A DNA stretch of 52,804 nucleotides from Bacillus gaemokensis (GTDB taxonomy: Bacteria; Bacillota; Bacilli; Bacillales; Bacillaceae_G), in NCBI RefSeq assembly GCF_001590835.1, contig NZ_LTAQ01000014.1, forward strand, positions 1-52,804. The letters are read 5' to 3'. The notes under the pieces are model-generated. The model searched no databases. It worked only from the letters and a program-made list of their open reading frames with translations, and was not told the origin of the DNA. Of this stretch, positions 18,601 to 27,810 are shown piece by piece. Position 1 is the first letter of the stretch, and every line of letters starts with the position of its first letter. The translations under genes and the position numbers were made by a program.

Positions 18601-19839
18601 CTAGAAAGTTAACGGTAATTCCTCTAAAGAGCGCATTAAATAATTTCCCTGCCATTTAATTTCTTCCCGCTCGCCTTTTATTTGTAAGTTAGGCATACGT
18701 CTTAACAAAGTCGAAATGGAAATTTTCGCCTCTAAACGTGCCAATGGTGCACCTAAGCAAAAATGACTTCCGTGTCCAAAAGCAATGTGCCGATTATTTT
18801 CCCTTTTAATATCAAACACTTCTGGATTAACAAAGACATCTTCATCACGATTTGCTGATGCTAATGAAATGATAACCATATCTCCTTTTTGAATCTCTTG
18901 ATCATGGATTTTAAAAGATTCAGCTGCCCATCGTGCGGTTGTAACTTCAACTGGAGAGTAATAGCGTAATCCTTCTTCAATTGCTGAGTCAATAAGCTCT
19001 GGCTTTTCTTTTAATAACTGTAATTGCTCTGGGTTCTCTAGTAGAGCCAATACCGTATTTGTAATTAGGTTTACCGTTGTTTCATGTCCGGCTACAATAA
19101 GTAACATAATCATTGAATACAGCTCTCGCGCACTTAACTTAATGCCTTCATTTTCTGCTTGAATTAATGCACTTACTAAATCTTCTTTCGGATCATTTCT
19201 TTTCACATCAACTAGATATTGAAGGTATGTAATAAATTCAGATAATATTTCGTCAGTATCCTTTATCTCCTCTGGTGTTTCAGGAGAAGCGATTACCGCA
19301 TGGGACCACACTCTAAATTTTTCTTGATCCTCTGTTGGAATACCGAGCATTTCACTGATTACATTGATTGGCAATGGGAAAGCATAGTCATCCACGAGAT
19401 TGATAGTTTGTTGATGCTCTACACGATCTAATAAAGTATCTGCAATATGTTGAATCCGTCCCTCTAATTGTGAAATCATCTTAGGTGTAAATGCCTTTTG
19501 GACAAGTGATCGTAAGCGACTATGATTAGGTGGATCCGAATTTAACATATGCGTTGTTAAGTGGTCACTATTTTCAACCGAAAGAAATGGTTGCAAACCT
19601 TCTTGAGAAAATACATTTTCTGGATCTTTTTTGAGACGCGAATCTTTTAAAAGTGGTAATGCATCTTCATATCTTGTAATTAGCCATTCCCTACCTAGCT
19701 CACCATTACATACAAACAAAATAGGTTGCAATTTACGGGATTCCTTATAAATTTCATAAGCATCTTCTTTAAATTCCGCAGAAGCTAACTGAATACCATC
19801 TTCTATTTTTCGACCCACCTTGTTTTTTAAAGGCATCAT
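18601..19839 (-). CDS. Cytochrome P450 (CYP107-like)
   Basis: A 412-residue soluble P450. Helix I carries LIVAGHETTVNLI near residue 245, the ExxR motif is EEGLRYYSPVE, and the haem loop is FGHGSHFCLGAPLARLEA near residues 348-365. The STLLRRMPNLQI end and the NSDPPNHSRLRSLVQKAF segment are usual for CYP107-type enzymes, which oxidise macrolides, fatty acids and other secondary metabolites. GAGGGA precedes two consecutive ATGs, either of which could start. It differs clearly from the P450 at 14.2-15.5 kb, so it is not a recent duplicate. It lies upstream of the drug-resistance operon on the same strand, but a long leader separates them. Confidence 0.9.
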   Translation of the reverse strand: MMPLKNKVGRKIEDGIQLASAEFKEDAYEIYKESRKLQPILFVCNGELGREWLITRYEDALPLLKDSRLKKDPENVFSQEGLQPFLSVENSDHLTTHMLNSDPPNHSRLRSLVQKAFTPKMISQLEGRIQHIADTLLDRVEHQQTINLVDDYAFPLPINVISEMLGIPTEDQEKFRVWSHAVIASPETPEEIKDTDEILSEFITYLQYLVDVKRNDPKEDLVSALIQAENEGIKLSARELYSMIMLLIVAGHETTVNLITNTVLALLENPEQLQLLKEKPELIDSAIEEGLRYYSPVEVTTARWAAESFKIHDQEIQKGDMVIISLASANRDEDVFVNPEVFDIKRENNRHIAFGHGSHFCLGAPLARLEAKISISTLLRRMPNLQIKGEREEIKWQGNYLMRSLEELPLTF

Positions 19840-19976
19840 ACTCCCTCACTTTCGTCTATTGTGAAAATCACTTCAACATATGAATTATACCTTAATAAAA
19901 ACAAGAAAATTGCAAATCTTTTGTTATGATCCTACTTTACTTATTGAAAAATAATTAAGTGATGCACATTTTTACA

Positions 19977-20018
19977 AAAGAAAAGGAGAGAAGGTATATC
20001 CTTCTCTCCTTTTCTTTC
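19977..20018 (-). terminator. Rho-independent terminator
   Basis: AAAAGGAGAGAAGG pairs with CCTTCTCTCCTTTT around a short TATAT loop, with A and T runs on both sides. It ends the hypothetical gene that stops at 20018. Confidence 0.85.
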
Positions 20019-20434
20019 TAACCAAAACACATAAAATTACTAATTTGTTGATATCGATAACTTACTTTCCGGCGACGACCACCTTGCCAAGTATATCCCG
20101 ATACTCCGTTTCGTCTAACTTCCGTTGGGAAAAACCATAAATCTCTTCCAAACGGTCCTGGGCGATGTAGACGTAAATATCCCCATCTTCCTAAACAATT
20201 ACACATAAATGATTTTATATTAGCGCTTTGTACCGGAGCAGCGAATGTTGATGGTACGGAAGGCGCTTGTGACGGTGGTGGTGATGTTGGAGCATCTTCT
20301 GCATCATCAGGCCGATAATCCTCATGCTCATGTTCTCTAATTTCACTCGCTTCTTCATAATACCCATAATTTTGTGGGTTATAATACATTGCTTGGTCAT
20401 ACCCTACACCTGGATGATTTGGTTGGTTATACAT
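20018..20434 (-). CDS. Hypothetical protein with Tyr/Asn-rich head, likely spore or surface associated
   Basis: A 138-residue protein. Residues 1-40 are rich in Tyr, Asn and Pro (MYNQPNHPGVGYDQAMYYN), 40-75 are acidic then Pro/Ser rich (DAPTSPPPSQAPSVPS), and 80-138 form a compact Trp/Arg/Cys domain (CNCLGRWGYLRLHRPGPFG, then SGYTWQGGRRRKVSYRY). No signal peptide is seen. The composition resembles Bacillus spore coat proteins, which is a guess. The start is the third ATG of the frame, nine bases after AAAGGTG. Confidence 0.6.
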   Translation of the reverse strand: MYNQPNHPGVGYDQAMYYNPQNYGYYEEASEIREHEHEDYRPDDAEDAPTSPPPSQAPSVPSTFAAPVQSANIKSFMCNCLGRWGYLRLHRPGPFGRDLWFFPTEVRRNGVSGYTWQGGRRRKVSYRYQQISNFMCFG

Positions 20435-20616
20435 ATAAAACATCACCTTTTTCTTATTTTTCACTTTAAAACATTCATATGTGATTCTTTATCTACAGGA
20501 AGCTTATGTATAGCCCAAATTTATCTTTCTGGATTTTATTTATATGGATTTCTAATTTTTCAAACTCTATAAGTACATGTAATATCCCTCTTAACCAACA
20601 ATTCATGAAATAAATA

Positions 20617-20641
20617 AAGCACCTATTTTTGATAGATGCTT
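20617..20641 (-). terminator. Rho-independent terminator of the DUF1835 gene
   Basis: On the minus strand AAGCATCTAT pairs with ATAGGTGCTT (one wobble) around a short A-rich loop, followed by TATTTATTT. Confidence 0.65.
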
Positions 20642-20681
20642 TAGCAGTAGCGAAATCTTATTTTATAAGCTCTTAAAGTAC

Positions 20682-21686
20682 TTATCTATTCAATTTCACA
20701 CTATAGAATCGCATTGCCTTTAATGATCCTTCTACTTTAAATACATCTTGCTTGATTAAGGTCTGTAAGCGATATTCAAGAAAAGTATCTCCGATTAATT
20801 GCTCTACATGGCCAAGTGCTTCTCCAATTACTCTTGGTGCTTTATAGAAAGCTTTTTCTGCTCCTATCTTTTTAGCACAATCAATAATGAATGCATCAAA
20901 ATAATTTTCTTGCACAGCATGCACTTCATTGTCTTTCCAAATTCGTAATACCTCCGTGTTAGTTGATAAGCCTTCCCATTCTTTTTCAAGCTTTGTTCGA
21001 TCCTCTTCAGCTAAAAATGGATTTTCTTTATACTTTTCACGAATGATTGCTAGACTCTCAGGTGATAGTTCTCCTGTCCCACGTATGTCATAATCTTTCT
21101 GTAACAGTTCTCTATGAGCTTCTGACGTGTTAATCAATCGAACATTTTTCTTATCTGTTAATTGGGCAAGTACAAAACAAAGTCCAACATGTTCATGAGC
21201 ATTATCCGCTTTCCAAATTGTAATTGGAGTTTCGCTTGGGACCGACTGTATTTCTTCTAATGATTGAATAAACCTAGGTAAATATTCTTCTTCAAAATAG
21301 AAATCATATGAATTTAAATTCTTTGATAACCACTGCTGTCTTGCTTGTTGTCCTTCAGTTTTATCTAGTTGGTAGATTGGTCCAATTGAAAAGAATTCTG
21401 AGAATGAAGCAACATGCTCGTGTCGTAATCCCTCTTGACTTAACATGTACTTTAAACAACCAGCCATTGAATCATCAAAAGCAATATGAATATGTGTACT
21501 TTCTGTTATATCTCTCTTATATGGTGTATGATTCATCAGTTGTTTAGGGATAGTCATTAAATGTTTTATTGAGTCTTCATTATATTCCTCTTCTAGTAAA
21601 TCTAGTTGTATAAGAATGCTTTGAAGTAAATGTTTTGCTTCATCCTCCTGCATGTCATTAACGATTTTTTCTATTTTATCAATCAT
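20682..21686 (-). CDS. DUF1835 domain-containing protein
   Basis: A 334-residue cytosolic protein. After a helical N-terminus of about 65 residues, the DUF1835 domain begins at THIHIAFDDSMAGCLKYML and contains FSIGPIYQLD and ITIWKADNAHEHVGLCFVLA; the C-terminal 130 residues fit the companion DUF3658 (LRIWKDNEVHAVQENYFDAFII). The family is common in Bacillus but has no known activity; the Rossmann-like strand order hints at nucleotide or small-molecule binding. ATG at 21686 follows AGAGGG; the longer frame has no ribosome site. Confidence 0.85.
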   Translation of the reverse strand: MIDKIEKIVNDMQEDEAKHLLQSILIQLDLLEEEYNEDSIKHLMTIPKQLMNHTPYKRDITESTHIHIAFDDSMAGCLKYMLSQEGLRHEHVASFSEFFSIGPIYQLDKTEGQQARQQWLSKNLNSYDFYFEEEYLPRFIQSLEEIQSVPSETPITIWKADNAHEHVGLCFVLAQLTDKKNVRLINTSEAHRELLQKDYDIRGTGELSPESLAIIREKYKENPFLAEEDRTKLEKEWEGLSTNTEVLRIWKDNEVHAVQENYFDAFIIDCAKKIGAEKAFYKAPRVIGEALGHVEQLIGDTFLEYRLQTLIKQDVFKVEGSLKAMRFYSVKLNR

Positions 21687-21760
21687 GTATTTCCCTCTAT
21701 TCATTTCTAAAATTGTGTAGCTTATAGTGTAACATATAATTAGATTGCTTCTATTAACTT

Positions 21761-22186
21761 TTATCTAATAATTGCTAGGAGAAACGAAAGAGATAAGAAA
21801 GTACATAGCGGAATAAATAACATCGTATCCATTTTGGCAAAATACGTATCTTTTTTTCTCTTAAAAATACCGAAGTAGTTGAACTCACCAATTACTCTTA
21901 TCCCAAACACAAACATACAAATCCAAGAACCAATTTGAACAATAACATGTGGAATCGATAAAGAAATTATATTTGTTTTTAATAATAAAAGTACCGCTGC
22001 CATACTTAACAAAAAGGCAATCAATAACGTCATTCCAGTACTAGGCGTAAAGGCCTTTTCTCCAAATTCGGTTGGAATCGCAGCATGTATGCCCCATTTC
22101 CCTCCGAATGCCCAGTAAATATGTAACAAGCTAATACAAAATAAGAGACATGCTGAAGTAGTGATGATAATGAACATTGTTAGCAC
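21761..22186 (-). CDS. DUF3995 domain-containing membrane protein
   Basis: A 141-residue protein with four membrane helices and the DUF3995 hallmark HIYWAFGGKWGIHAAIPTE after the first helix, then GMTLLIAFLLSMAAVLLL and GIRVIGEFNYFGIFKRK. Function unknown. A strong GAGGAGGTGC lies before the ATG. Confidence 0.85.
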   Translation of the reverse strand: MLTMFIIITTSACLLFCISLLHIYWAFGGKWGIHAAIPTEFGEKAFTPSTGMTLLIAFLLSMAAVLLLLKTNIISLSIPHVIVQIGSWICMFVFGIRVIGEFNYFGIFKRKKDTYFAKMDTMLFIPLCTFLSLSFLLAIIR

Positions 22187-22233
22187 CTCCTCAAATTTAT
22201 ATAACCTCTTAATAATACTCTCAAAATAAAAAT

Positions 22234-22379
22234 TTATTCATTGATTGAAAATTGTTGCATCATTGCACATCTCATCATTTCAACTGGAGATTTTGGTATT
22301 TTCATCATTAGGGTACGATTCAAAAATTGATTCAATTTTGCCTTCCTTTAGAATCGACTCTATCATTCGTAAACAATTA
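22234..22379 (-). pseudogene. Possible gene debris
   Basis: In the 360-base gap before the terminator at 22477, two short overlapping minus-strand open stretches are seen: one contains MIESILKEGKIESIFESYP, the next (22305-22234) reads MKIPKSPVEMMRC and ends in SINE. They lie in different frames and look like the tail of a helical protein after a frameshift. Neither has a good ribosome site. Family not recognised. Confidence 0.25.
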
Positions 22380-22476
22380 ATTTACTCATAGTATTTCTTT
22401 CTTATCATTAATCAGATATTTTTCACATGACAATTTTCGATAATTACGATATTCACATATTAATTATTATAAAATG

Positions 22477-22524
22477 AAAAAAACCGAAATACCCCATCGA
22501 TTGTACGAAGGGGTATTTCGGTTT
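22477..22524 (-). terminator. Rho-independent terminator
   Basis: Perfect 15-bp arms (22481-22495 and 22510-22524, core CCGAAATACCCC) followed by seven T on the minus strand, just past the stop codon of the membrane protein gene. Confidence 0.9.
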
Positions 22525-22547
22525 CAAATGTTGTATAAGAATTCGCT

Positions 22548-23315
22548 TTATGCATGATAACGATTTTTTCTTCGTTCCATTCTTGTTTGACCTTGCGTTG
22601 TTTCAACTTCATGATGTTGGTGCTCTGTTTGCGTTGTATGATACGTTGGCACATTTTCTTTACGAGTCGGTTCATACGTGCGTGTTTCCTTTGATTTAGA
22701 AGATTTTCTCCCCAGTTTTAGCATCTTAATTTTAAATTTTGGTAGACTTGGAATACGAATTTTAAAATTAGGTTTGATTCGTTTCTTTTTTTGTTTGAAT
22801 AGGTTTGTTGTTTCTTGTTTCTCATTACTATTCTTACGATTTAATGCATTTGCAAGCAATCCACCAAGTAAGAAACCTACTACTAGCAGAAGTAAATACA
22901 ATCGTTCTGTTGTCAATAAGTTCATGATACGCCCAAGAACTGTTAATGATTGGATTTGTTTTATATCCCATAATAAAGCTCCCCATAACGCGAGTAATCC
23001 GAAGGTAATCGCATAGGTACGGAATCGGAATAAAAACGGGATCACAGCAATACATGCAGCAATTTTTGCATTCGCTACTAACGAACTAGTTGTTACGTAT
23101 TGATTCCACATTGCCAGTAAGAATGTGATAAATATAGTATAAGCGATCCAACTACATATTCGTGAATGCATTCGTTTTGCATAATAACTTCCTAAACTAG
23201 TAACAAATAATAATCCTCCTATAAACAATGACAATTCAAGAGGGATTTGTTTCATAATACCTGCAATTGGGAACAGGCAGCTGAGCACCATTAACAGCAC
23301 ATCAAGTTTCTTCAC
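22548..23315 (-). CDS. Hypothetical membrane protein with long basic cytoplasmic tail
   Basis: A 255-residue protein. Residues 1 to about 155 hold roughly six membrane helices (LDVLLMVLSCLFPIAGIM, then LSLFIGGLLFVTSLGSYYA, ending YLLLLVVGFLLGGLLANAL). Residues 160-255 are a strongly basic, low-complexity tail with repeated K/P-rich stretches (IRIPSLPKFKIKMLKLGRK) and a His/Gln/Thr-rich end. The tail could bind nucleic acid or acidic phospholipid. I do not recognise the family. The gene has its own terminator. Confidence 0.75.
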   Translation of the reverse strand: MKKLDVLLMVLSCLFPIAGIMKQIPLELSLFIGGLLFVTSLGSYYAKRMHSRICSWIAYTIFITFLLAMWNQYVTTSSLVANAKIAACIAVIPFLFRFRTYAITFGLLALWGALLWDIKQIQSLTVLGRIMNLLTTERLYLLLLVVGFLLGGLLANALNRKNSNEKQETTNLFKQKKKRIKPNFKIRIPSLPKFKIKMLKLGRKSSKSKETRTYEPTRKENVPTYHTTQTEHQHHEVETTQGQTRMERRKNRYHA

Positions 23316-23707
23316 AATTTTCCATCCCTTTCTGCTTTCTTTCTAGCTTTTATATAGTGAAGTTAATTTTCTTGTTTTTCTACCTATCATATTCCTTACT
23401 TCTAAAAAGTCATAGCATAAAAGTCTTTTGCATAGGTTACATTCAATCAAATAAAAAACATTCCTAAAAGACATCTTAATCCTACTAGTACCAAAAAGTA
23501 AACAAAAAAACAACGCTATACATGACAATAGATATCTATATTTGTAAAAAGAAATGACAAATCCCGCTATTTATAAATTAGCGGGATTCTCAAAGTATCT
23601 TCTCGAAAGATTGTGAGGTAAAGAGTAAAGTCTTTAGCTAGTTCAGTCATTTTTAATTCTTCCCTATCAAAAAACATTTACTGTATCACTTTTATCTTTT
23701 AAAAGAA
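23316..23707 (-). other. Intergenic with one hairpin
   Basis: A 10-bp perfect inverted repeat, AATCCCGCTA (23560-23569) with TAGCGGGATT (23579-23588), lies about 120 bases downstream of the Piwi-like gene and may be its terminator, although its T tract is interrupted. Nothing else is recognised. Confidence 0.5.
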
Positions 23708-26110
23708 TTATATATTGGAATTATTAATTAAATTAAAGGTATTGCTTTTTTTACTTTCAATCTTCATTATATCTTCATCCAACTCATCGTTTAATCCGCA
23801 TGAACCGATATCTGTAATGTAGTTTTTAATCTTTTTCACCATCTGCATTGGATAGGGCATAAGTGTACGTCTATTAAGCGTCATACTTGTTTTGCACATA
23901 TAATCTATCATTCTCGCAATATCATCTCTTTTTTCTCGCTTCGCACCTAAAATGATTATTTCAAGTACACGCTGTTGCGATAATAAGGCAGCATTTGATG
24001 CTTGCAAGTCGGTACTATAATAAATTCCTTGTTGATCTACGAATAAACCTGAAGTATTATTACTTTCATCTTTTTGATTGAGTATATAATTTGGTACATC
24101 ACTCAACGTATTAATTCTAATTCCTTTTAAGTTAGGAAATGATTGCAATACAGCATCAATTTTAGGCAAACCATTTATATCAATCTGTCCATTTTGCAAT
24201 TCTTCTATCCAATAATCTCTAATACTCGCATCAGCTATAAAATAAACTTGTTCGTTTTTTTCCCGCGCCTCTTGTGCGATTTGTATTAACTCATCTGTCA
24301 CAAATTGTTTAAAATGAATTCCTATGTCATTCCGTTTAGAAGGTTGTGGTAAAAAAGATTGATTTCTATCCATACTTAAGATTGTATGATCAAAAGTTCT
24401 CCAATTTTCATTACCGTGTAACTTATATAAAATTTCTTTCCTATTTATTTTTGAAAAAATAGGTAGAAACTGATTTTGATGTATTTTTTCTATCGATAAG
24501 CTTACAAGTGTACCTGGAATATTTATACGATTCCAATTTTGTTTTAGAAATCCCCTATCTGCTAGTAAATCAAGTATAGCGCTCAAGATACGATCCTTCT
24601 CTATATCCTTCCCTGTTAACGACTCAATAAATTGTGAAATACGATTAGTTCGCGCAAAACCTTCTCGAATTACTTGTTTTGGATCAATTTTTTCACGTCC
24701 ATCACATTTTTCAATCTCAATTAAAGACAAAATCATTTCGAACTCTGTATCTGCAATAGTATGTAATTCTTGAATAACATGTTGGACACAGCGTTCTTTA
24801 TATCTATGACAATAATCCATATGATATGGATCTTGCTTAATTCTTTCTGGTCTGCGTTCTATAATTCTCAATACAACTTGCGGGGTAGAATTTAATCTGT
24901 AGAATGTATCAGCCATTTTCTCTAATACGATTCCGTTTTTCAATAATACCTCTTCTACTTTCGTTAGCATGTGATTTGACCATAATTCTAGTGTGATTTC
25001 TTTCAATCCATTGGGTGTATGTAGAGGTACTAAATCGTTATTGTCATCTATTTTCACTTCTTGACATGCTGGAATCATCTTTAAATGCGGAAATCTTTGC
25101 TGAAATTCTTTTAGAAGCGCCTCTTTTTCTGCTAAGCCTATACCACGTTCTATTTTGGTACCAGAAACCTTAAAAGTACTTTCATTATAAACAATTAGTA
25201 CACGCACACTCTTATCTTCACTATATTTTTGTAGATTTCGAATAATAGTAACAAGTTTCAACTTCTCTTCTAACATTAAAACACCTAGAAATCCTCTAGA
25301 TTTTTTGGTCCATCTTATTCCAGTTTGTGTACTTTCAATTGTTAATTTCACGAAAACTTCCTTATCATTATTAAGCATAGGATTTCTAATCGAAACAAGC
25401 ACTGTCCCTTTTCTTCTTTTTAGGAGTATAGATAAATTATCTTGATCCGAGTGTTGATAGAAACGCCTAATCCCAACTGAAACTTTTAATAACGGGATAT
25501 TTTCAATTCCACGGGTTATAAACTCAAATCGGTATACATATGAAAAATAGTCTTGGGTTTCTTCATGTTTTATAGGTTCTGATAGCGCTTCACATATATG
25601 TTTTGAACGAAGTGGATAAAATGATAGTTCTCCCTTATATCCATTTTGAATGGATATGTTTAAAGACTGCATACAAAATTTATGGGTAATCAACGCTGGA
25701 ACCCATTTGTACAACGTTTTTTCATCATGTAAAACAGGCAAATGAGAAACTAACTCAGATTGCCATTCTAGTGGGAATTCTCGAGGCATTTCAGTGGGCT
25801 TCCAATTATGAATGACAGCGTACCAACTGCGACAAATCCAGTCTAAATGTTCCGCTTTTAAGGGGCATGTAGATATAATCCACGGTTCTCCTTCCGCCAA
25901 TATATATGGATCATGTTGGATAAATAAAATATCAGAAAACATATTATACAATTGCTTATTAAGGTTTTCTAATTTCTTCTTTAATATATACGGCCTATTA
26001 TGTTCTAACAATAGACCTGACCATTCGATTGGCCAATGAACATAAGATAATCTCTCATAAAAAAGGGGGTCTAAGACATCTTTAAATGCTAGTAATTGTA
26101 GTGTTTTCAT
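23708..26110 (-). CDS. pPIWI-RE family protein (DUF3962 / RNaseH_pPIWI_RE), solo
   Basis: An 800-residue protein of the prokaryotic Piwi-related family pPIWI-RE, built from an N-terminal X domain (DUF3962, to about residue 350), a MID-like region (about 360-500) and a C-terminal RNase H-fold Piwi domain. The C-terminus shows GLFVDQQGIYYSTD (688 on), VLEIIILG (Glu 717) and NRRTLMPYPMQMVKKIKNYI (Arg 747/748), candidates for the conserved E and R that name the family. Such proteins are proposed RNA-guided factors in conflict with mobile DNA, normally encoded with a REase and a DinG helicase; neither is here. Start at 26110 follows AAAGGAAG. Base composition is like its neighbours. Active-site completeness cannot be judged by eye. 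Confidence 0.75.
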   Translation of the reverse strand: MKTLQLLAFKDVLDPLFYERLSYVHWPIEWSGLLLEHNRPYILKKKLENLNKQLYNMFSDILFIQHDPYILAEGEPWIISTCPLKAEHLDWICRSWYAVIHNWKPTEMPREFPLEWQSELVSHLPVLHDEKTLYKWVPALITHKFCMQSLNISIQNGYKGELSFYPLRSKHICEALSEPIKHEETQDYFSYVYRFEFITRGIENIPLLKVSVGIRRFYQHSDQDNLSILLKRRKGTVLVSIRNPMLNNDKEVFVKLTIESTQTGIRWTKKSRGFLGVLMLEEKLKLVTIIRNLQKYSEDKSVRVLIVYNESTFKVSGTKIERGIGLAEKEALLKEFQQRFPHLKMIPACQEVKIDDNNDLVPLHTPNGLKEITLELWSNHMLTKVEEVLLKNGIVLEKMADTFYRLNSTPQVVLRIIERRPERIKQDPYHMDYCHRYKERCVQHVIQELHTIADTEFEMILSLIEIEKCDGREKIDPKQVIREGFARTNRISQFIESLTGKDIEKDRILSAILDLLADRGFLKQNWNRINIPGTLVSLSIEKIHQNQFLPIFSKINRKEILYKLHGNENWRTFDHTILSMDRNQSFLPQPSKRNDIGIHFKQFVTDELIQIAQEAREKNEQVYFIADASIRDYWIEELQNGQIDINGLPKIDAVLQSFPNLKGIRINTLSDVPNYILNQKDESNNTSGLFVDQQGIYYSTDLQASNAALLSQQRVLEIIILGAKREKRDDIARMIDYMCKTSMTLNRRTLMPYPMQMVKKIKNYITDIGSCGLNDELDEDIMKIESKKSNTFNLINNSNI

Positions 26111-26435
26111 AACGTGAATACTTCCTTTCTTTTCGTGCATCTTTACATACTATTTATAAATAGATCATATAGAGCAAAAAATAAGCAAGTTACATTCCTT
26201 TAAACTAAGTACAATGAGAAGTTAAATTTCCCTTTTATAAGAATCAAAAATAAAGAAATCGATTTAACAATGAAAACTACGAAGTAATTGCAAATATTTA
26301 AAGCCATATTCTTCAAAATTTCCGCATATATTTTGAACCCCCTTTTATACTATTATAACACTATCCGAATCCATTTTTTAACAAAAAATAACTTTGTAAT
26401 ATAATCTAACTTATATTCCTTGATTATAAAAACAC

Positions 26436-26469
26436 AAAAAGGAAAGTGTCCATACTCACCTTCCTTTTT
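26436..26469. terminator. Bidirectional terminator-like hairpin
   Basis: AAAAAGGAAAGTG pairs with CACCTTCCTTTTT (one wobble) around an eight-base loop, flanked by A and T runs. It lies 128 bases past the macrolide phosphotransferase stop and isolates it from the Piwi-like gene. The rest of 26111-26596 shows nothing recognisable. Confidence 0.75.
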
Positions 26470-26596
26470 TGATTTGGTAACATATAATTTGAAATTTAGC
26501 AAACAGCTCACAGAATCATAACTTTTTCTAACTCTTACATTCACTTTAGAATATATTAATCTTATACAGAATTTAATTTATCAGTCTTTCACTTAA

Positions 26597-27511
26597 TCAT
26601 TTCTCATTTACTCCTAAAGCTCCACGTGCCATCTCCATGTGCGCTTCCTCTTTTGTCTGAAGAGCAAACAACCCAATCATTACTGGATAAGCAGCACCAA
26701 GTTCAATAATATGTTCAAACATTTTTGGCCAAACTTTCCCTCCTGCTTTTTCATATTCGTTTAATAGTATTTTCAAATTACCTTCTCCAAAGATTGTAAG
26801 GTAAAGTGTAAAATCAGTAGCTGGATCAGTCACTTTTGCTTCTGTCCAATCCAACAAACCTGTTACTTTATCATTTTTATCAACTAAAATATGTGGCGGG
26901 TGTAAGTCCCCGTGAACAAATGCAGAATACTTTGGCCAATATGTTTCATCTGCCAGCCATTTTTGCCATCTGTCCCATAATGTATCTGATACACCAAGCT
27001 GTAACTTTATTTGCTGCATCCTTTCTATTAACAATTGCTTTGCTTCAGCAGGTTGAAGAACTTCAATTCCATACTGAGTAGCTTCATCATAATCAATTGA
27101 ATGCAGAGCAACAAGTGACTTCGCTAACGATTGAATAAATGTCATAGACGGTGGATTATTTTGAATATGCCACACATAATTTTGTATCTCTAAATCAATA
27201 ACAGCCGCAGGAGTACCTTCTACTAATGGATACGCAATCAATTCTGGTGTATTAATTTTCCAATTCGGCACCGTTACAGGTAAATGTTTTTGAACAAGTT
27301 GTAATATGTTTCCCTCTAATGCTCCTCTTTCAATAACATCTGGTCTTCTCGGTTTCCGGAGTACCCATGTCTCCCCCTGTTCATCAGCAGCAAATACAAC
27401 TTGAAAATCCATACCTGATTCGTTTAATTCTGCAGTTTCTTTATTCAATTGTAAGCCGTTCTTTTCCGCAATCTTTAAAATTTCTTCTATACTATTCTGT
27501 TCATTTATCAT
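26597..27511 (-). CDS. mphL: Macrolide 2'-phosphotransferase (Mph family)
   Basis: A 304-residue aminoglycoside-phosphotransferase-fold kinase. Mph enzymes phosphorylate the desosamine 2'-hydroxyl of erythromycin-type macrolides. The catalytic loop is FVHGDLHPPHILVD near residue 195 (Asp of HGD) and the metal-binding motif is GLLDWTEAKVTDPATDF. The first half shows WVLRKPRR (nucleotide-site lysine) and LIAYPLVEGTPA, typical of Mph rather than APH. It resembles the intrinsic Mph described from the B. cereus group, hence the symbol, which is from memory. Start at 27511 is chosen because AAAGGGGTG lies seven bases upstream. The 430-base leader holds a probable macrolide-sensing peptide and two terminators. 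Confidence 0.82.
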   Translation of the reverse strand: MINEQNSIEEILKIAEKNGLQLNKETAELNESGMDFQVVFAADEQGETWVLRKPRRPDVIERGALEGNILQLVQKHLPVTVPNWKINTPELIAYPLVEGTPAAVIDLEIQNYVWHIQNNPPSMTFIQSLAKSLVALHSIDYDEATQYGIEVLQPAEAKQLLIERMQQIKLQLGVSDTLWDRWQKWLADETYWPKYSAFVHGDLHPPHILVDKNDKVTGLLDWTEAKVTDPATDFTLYLTIFGEGNLKILLNEYEKAGGKVWPKMFEHIIELGAAYPVMIGLFALQTKEEAHMEMARGALGVNEK

Positions 27512-27546
27512 AAATAAACACCCCTTTAATGTCTTCATATAAACAC

Positions 27547-27575
27547 AAAAACCACAGGCTGACTGCCTGTGGTTT
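27547..27575 (-). terminator. Intrinsic terminator immediately upstream of the mph gene
   Basis: AAACCACAGGC pairs perfectly with GCCTGTGGTTT around a five-base loop, followed by five T, only 36 bases before the mph start codon. There is no gene just upstream for it to serve, so it is likely an attenuator. An AAGGAG at 27614-27619 precedes it but has no ATG at the right distance. Confidence 0.7.
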
Positions 27576-27627
27576 GAGTAAACGGAATACGCTATAACAA
27601 ATAAACTGAAAAACTCCTTCTTATATT

Positions 27628-27657
27628 TCTATAGAAATATAGATAGAGATCTTTCAA
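27628..27657 (-). promoter_or_regulatory. Possible proximal promoter of mph
   Basis: TTGAAA (27657-27652) and TATAGA (27633-27628) are 18 bases apart on the minus strand; the -10 lies within a palindrome TATTTCTATAGAAATA. Confidence 0.3.
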
Positions 27658-27775
27658 GTCTTATGAATGGTCTTTGTATAGAATGTAATAATTTATGATT
27701 CACTATATATTCAAAATAACACCAATGATGAATCATATTACAGTGTTTATTGTTATATTTATTTTTTAAGACATC

Positions 27776-27810
27776 AAAAAGAGAGTAATTTCGCTCCGCT
27801 CTCTCTTTTT
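27776..27810 (-). terminator. Terminator-like hairpin in the mph leader
   Basis: AAAAAGAGAG pairs perfectly with CTCTCTTTTT around a 15-base loop. It comes about 90 bases after the leader peptide stop codon and could be the first regulated terminator of the mph leader. Confidence 0.5.

Noticed and set aside
26353-26544. 63-codon minus-strand ORF between the Piwi-like and mph genes
   Set aside because: It spans a bidirectional terminator hairpin and has no ribosome site or protein-like pattern.
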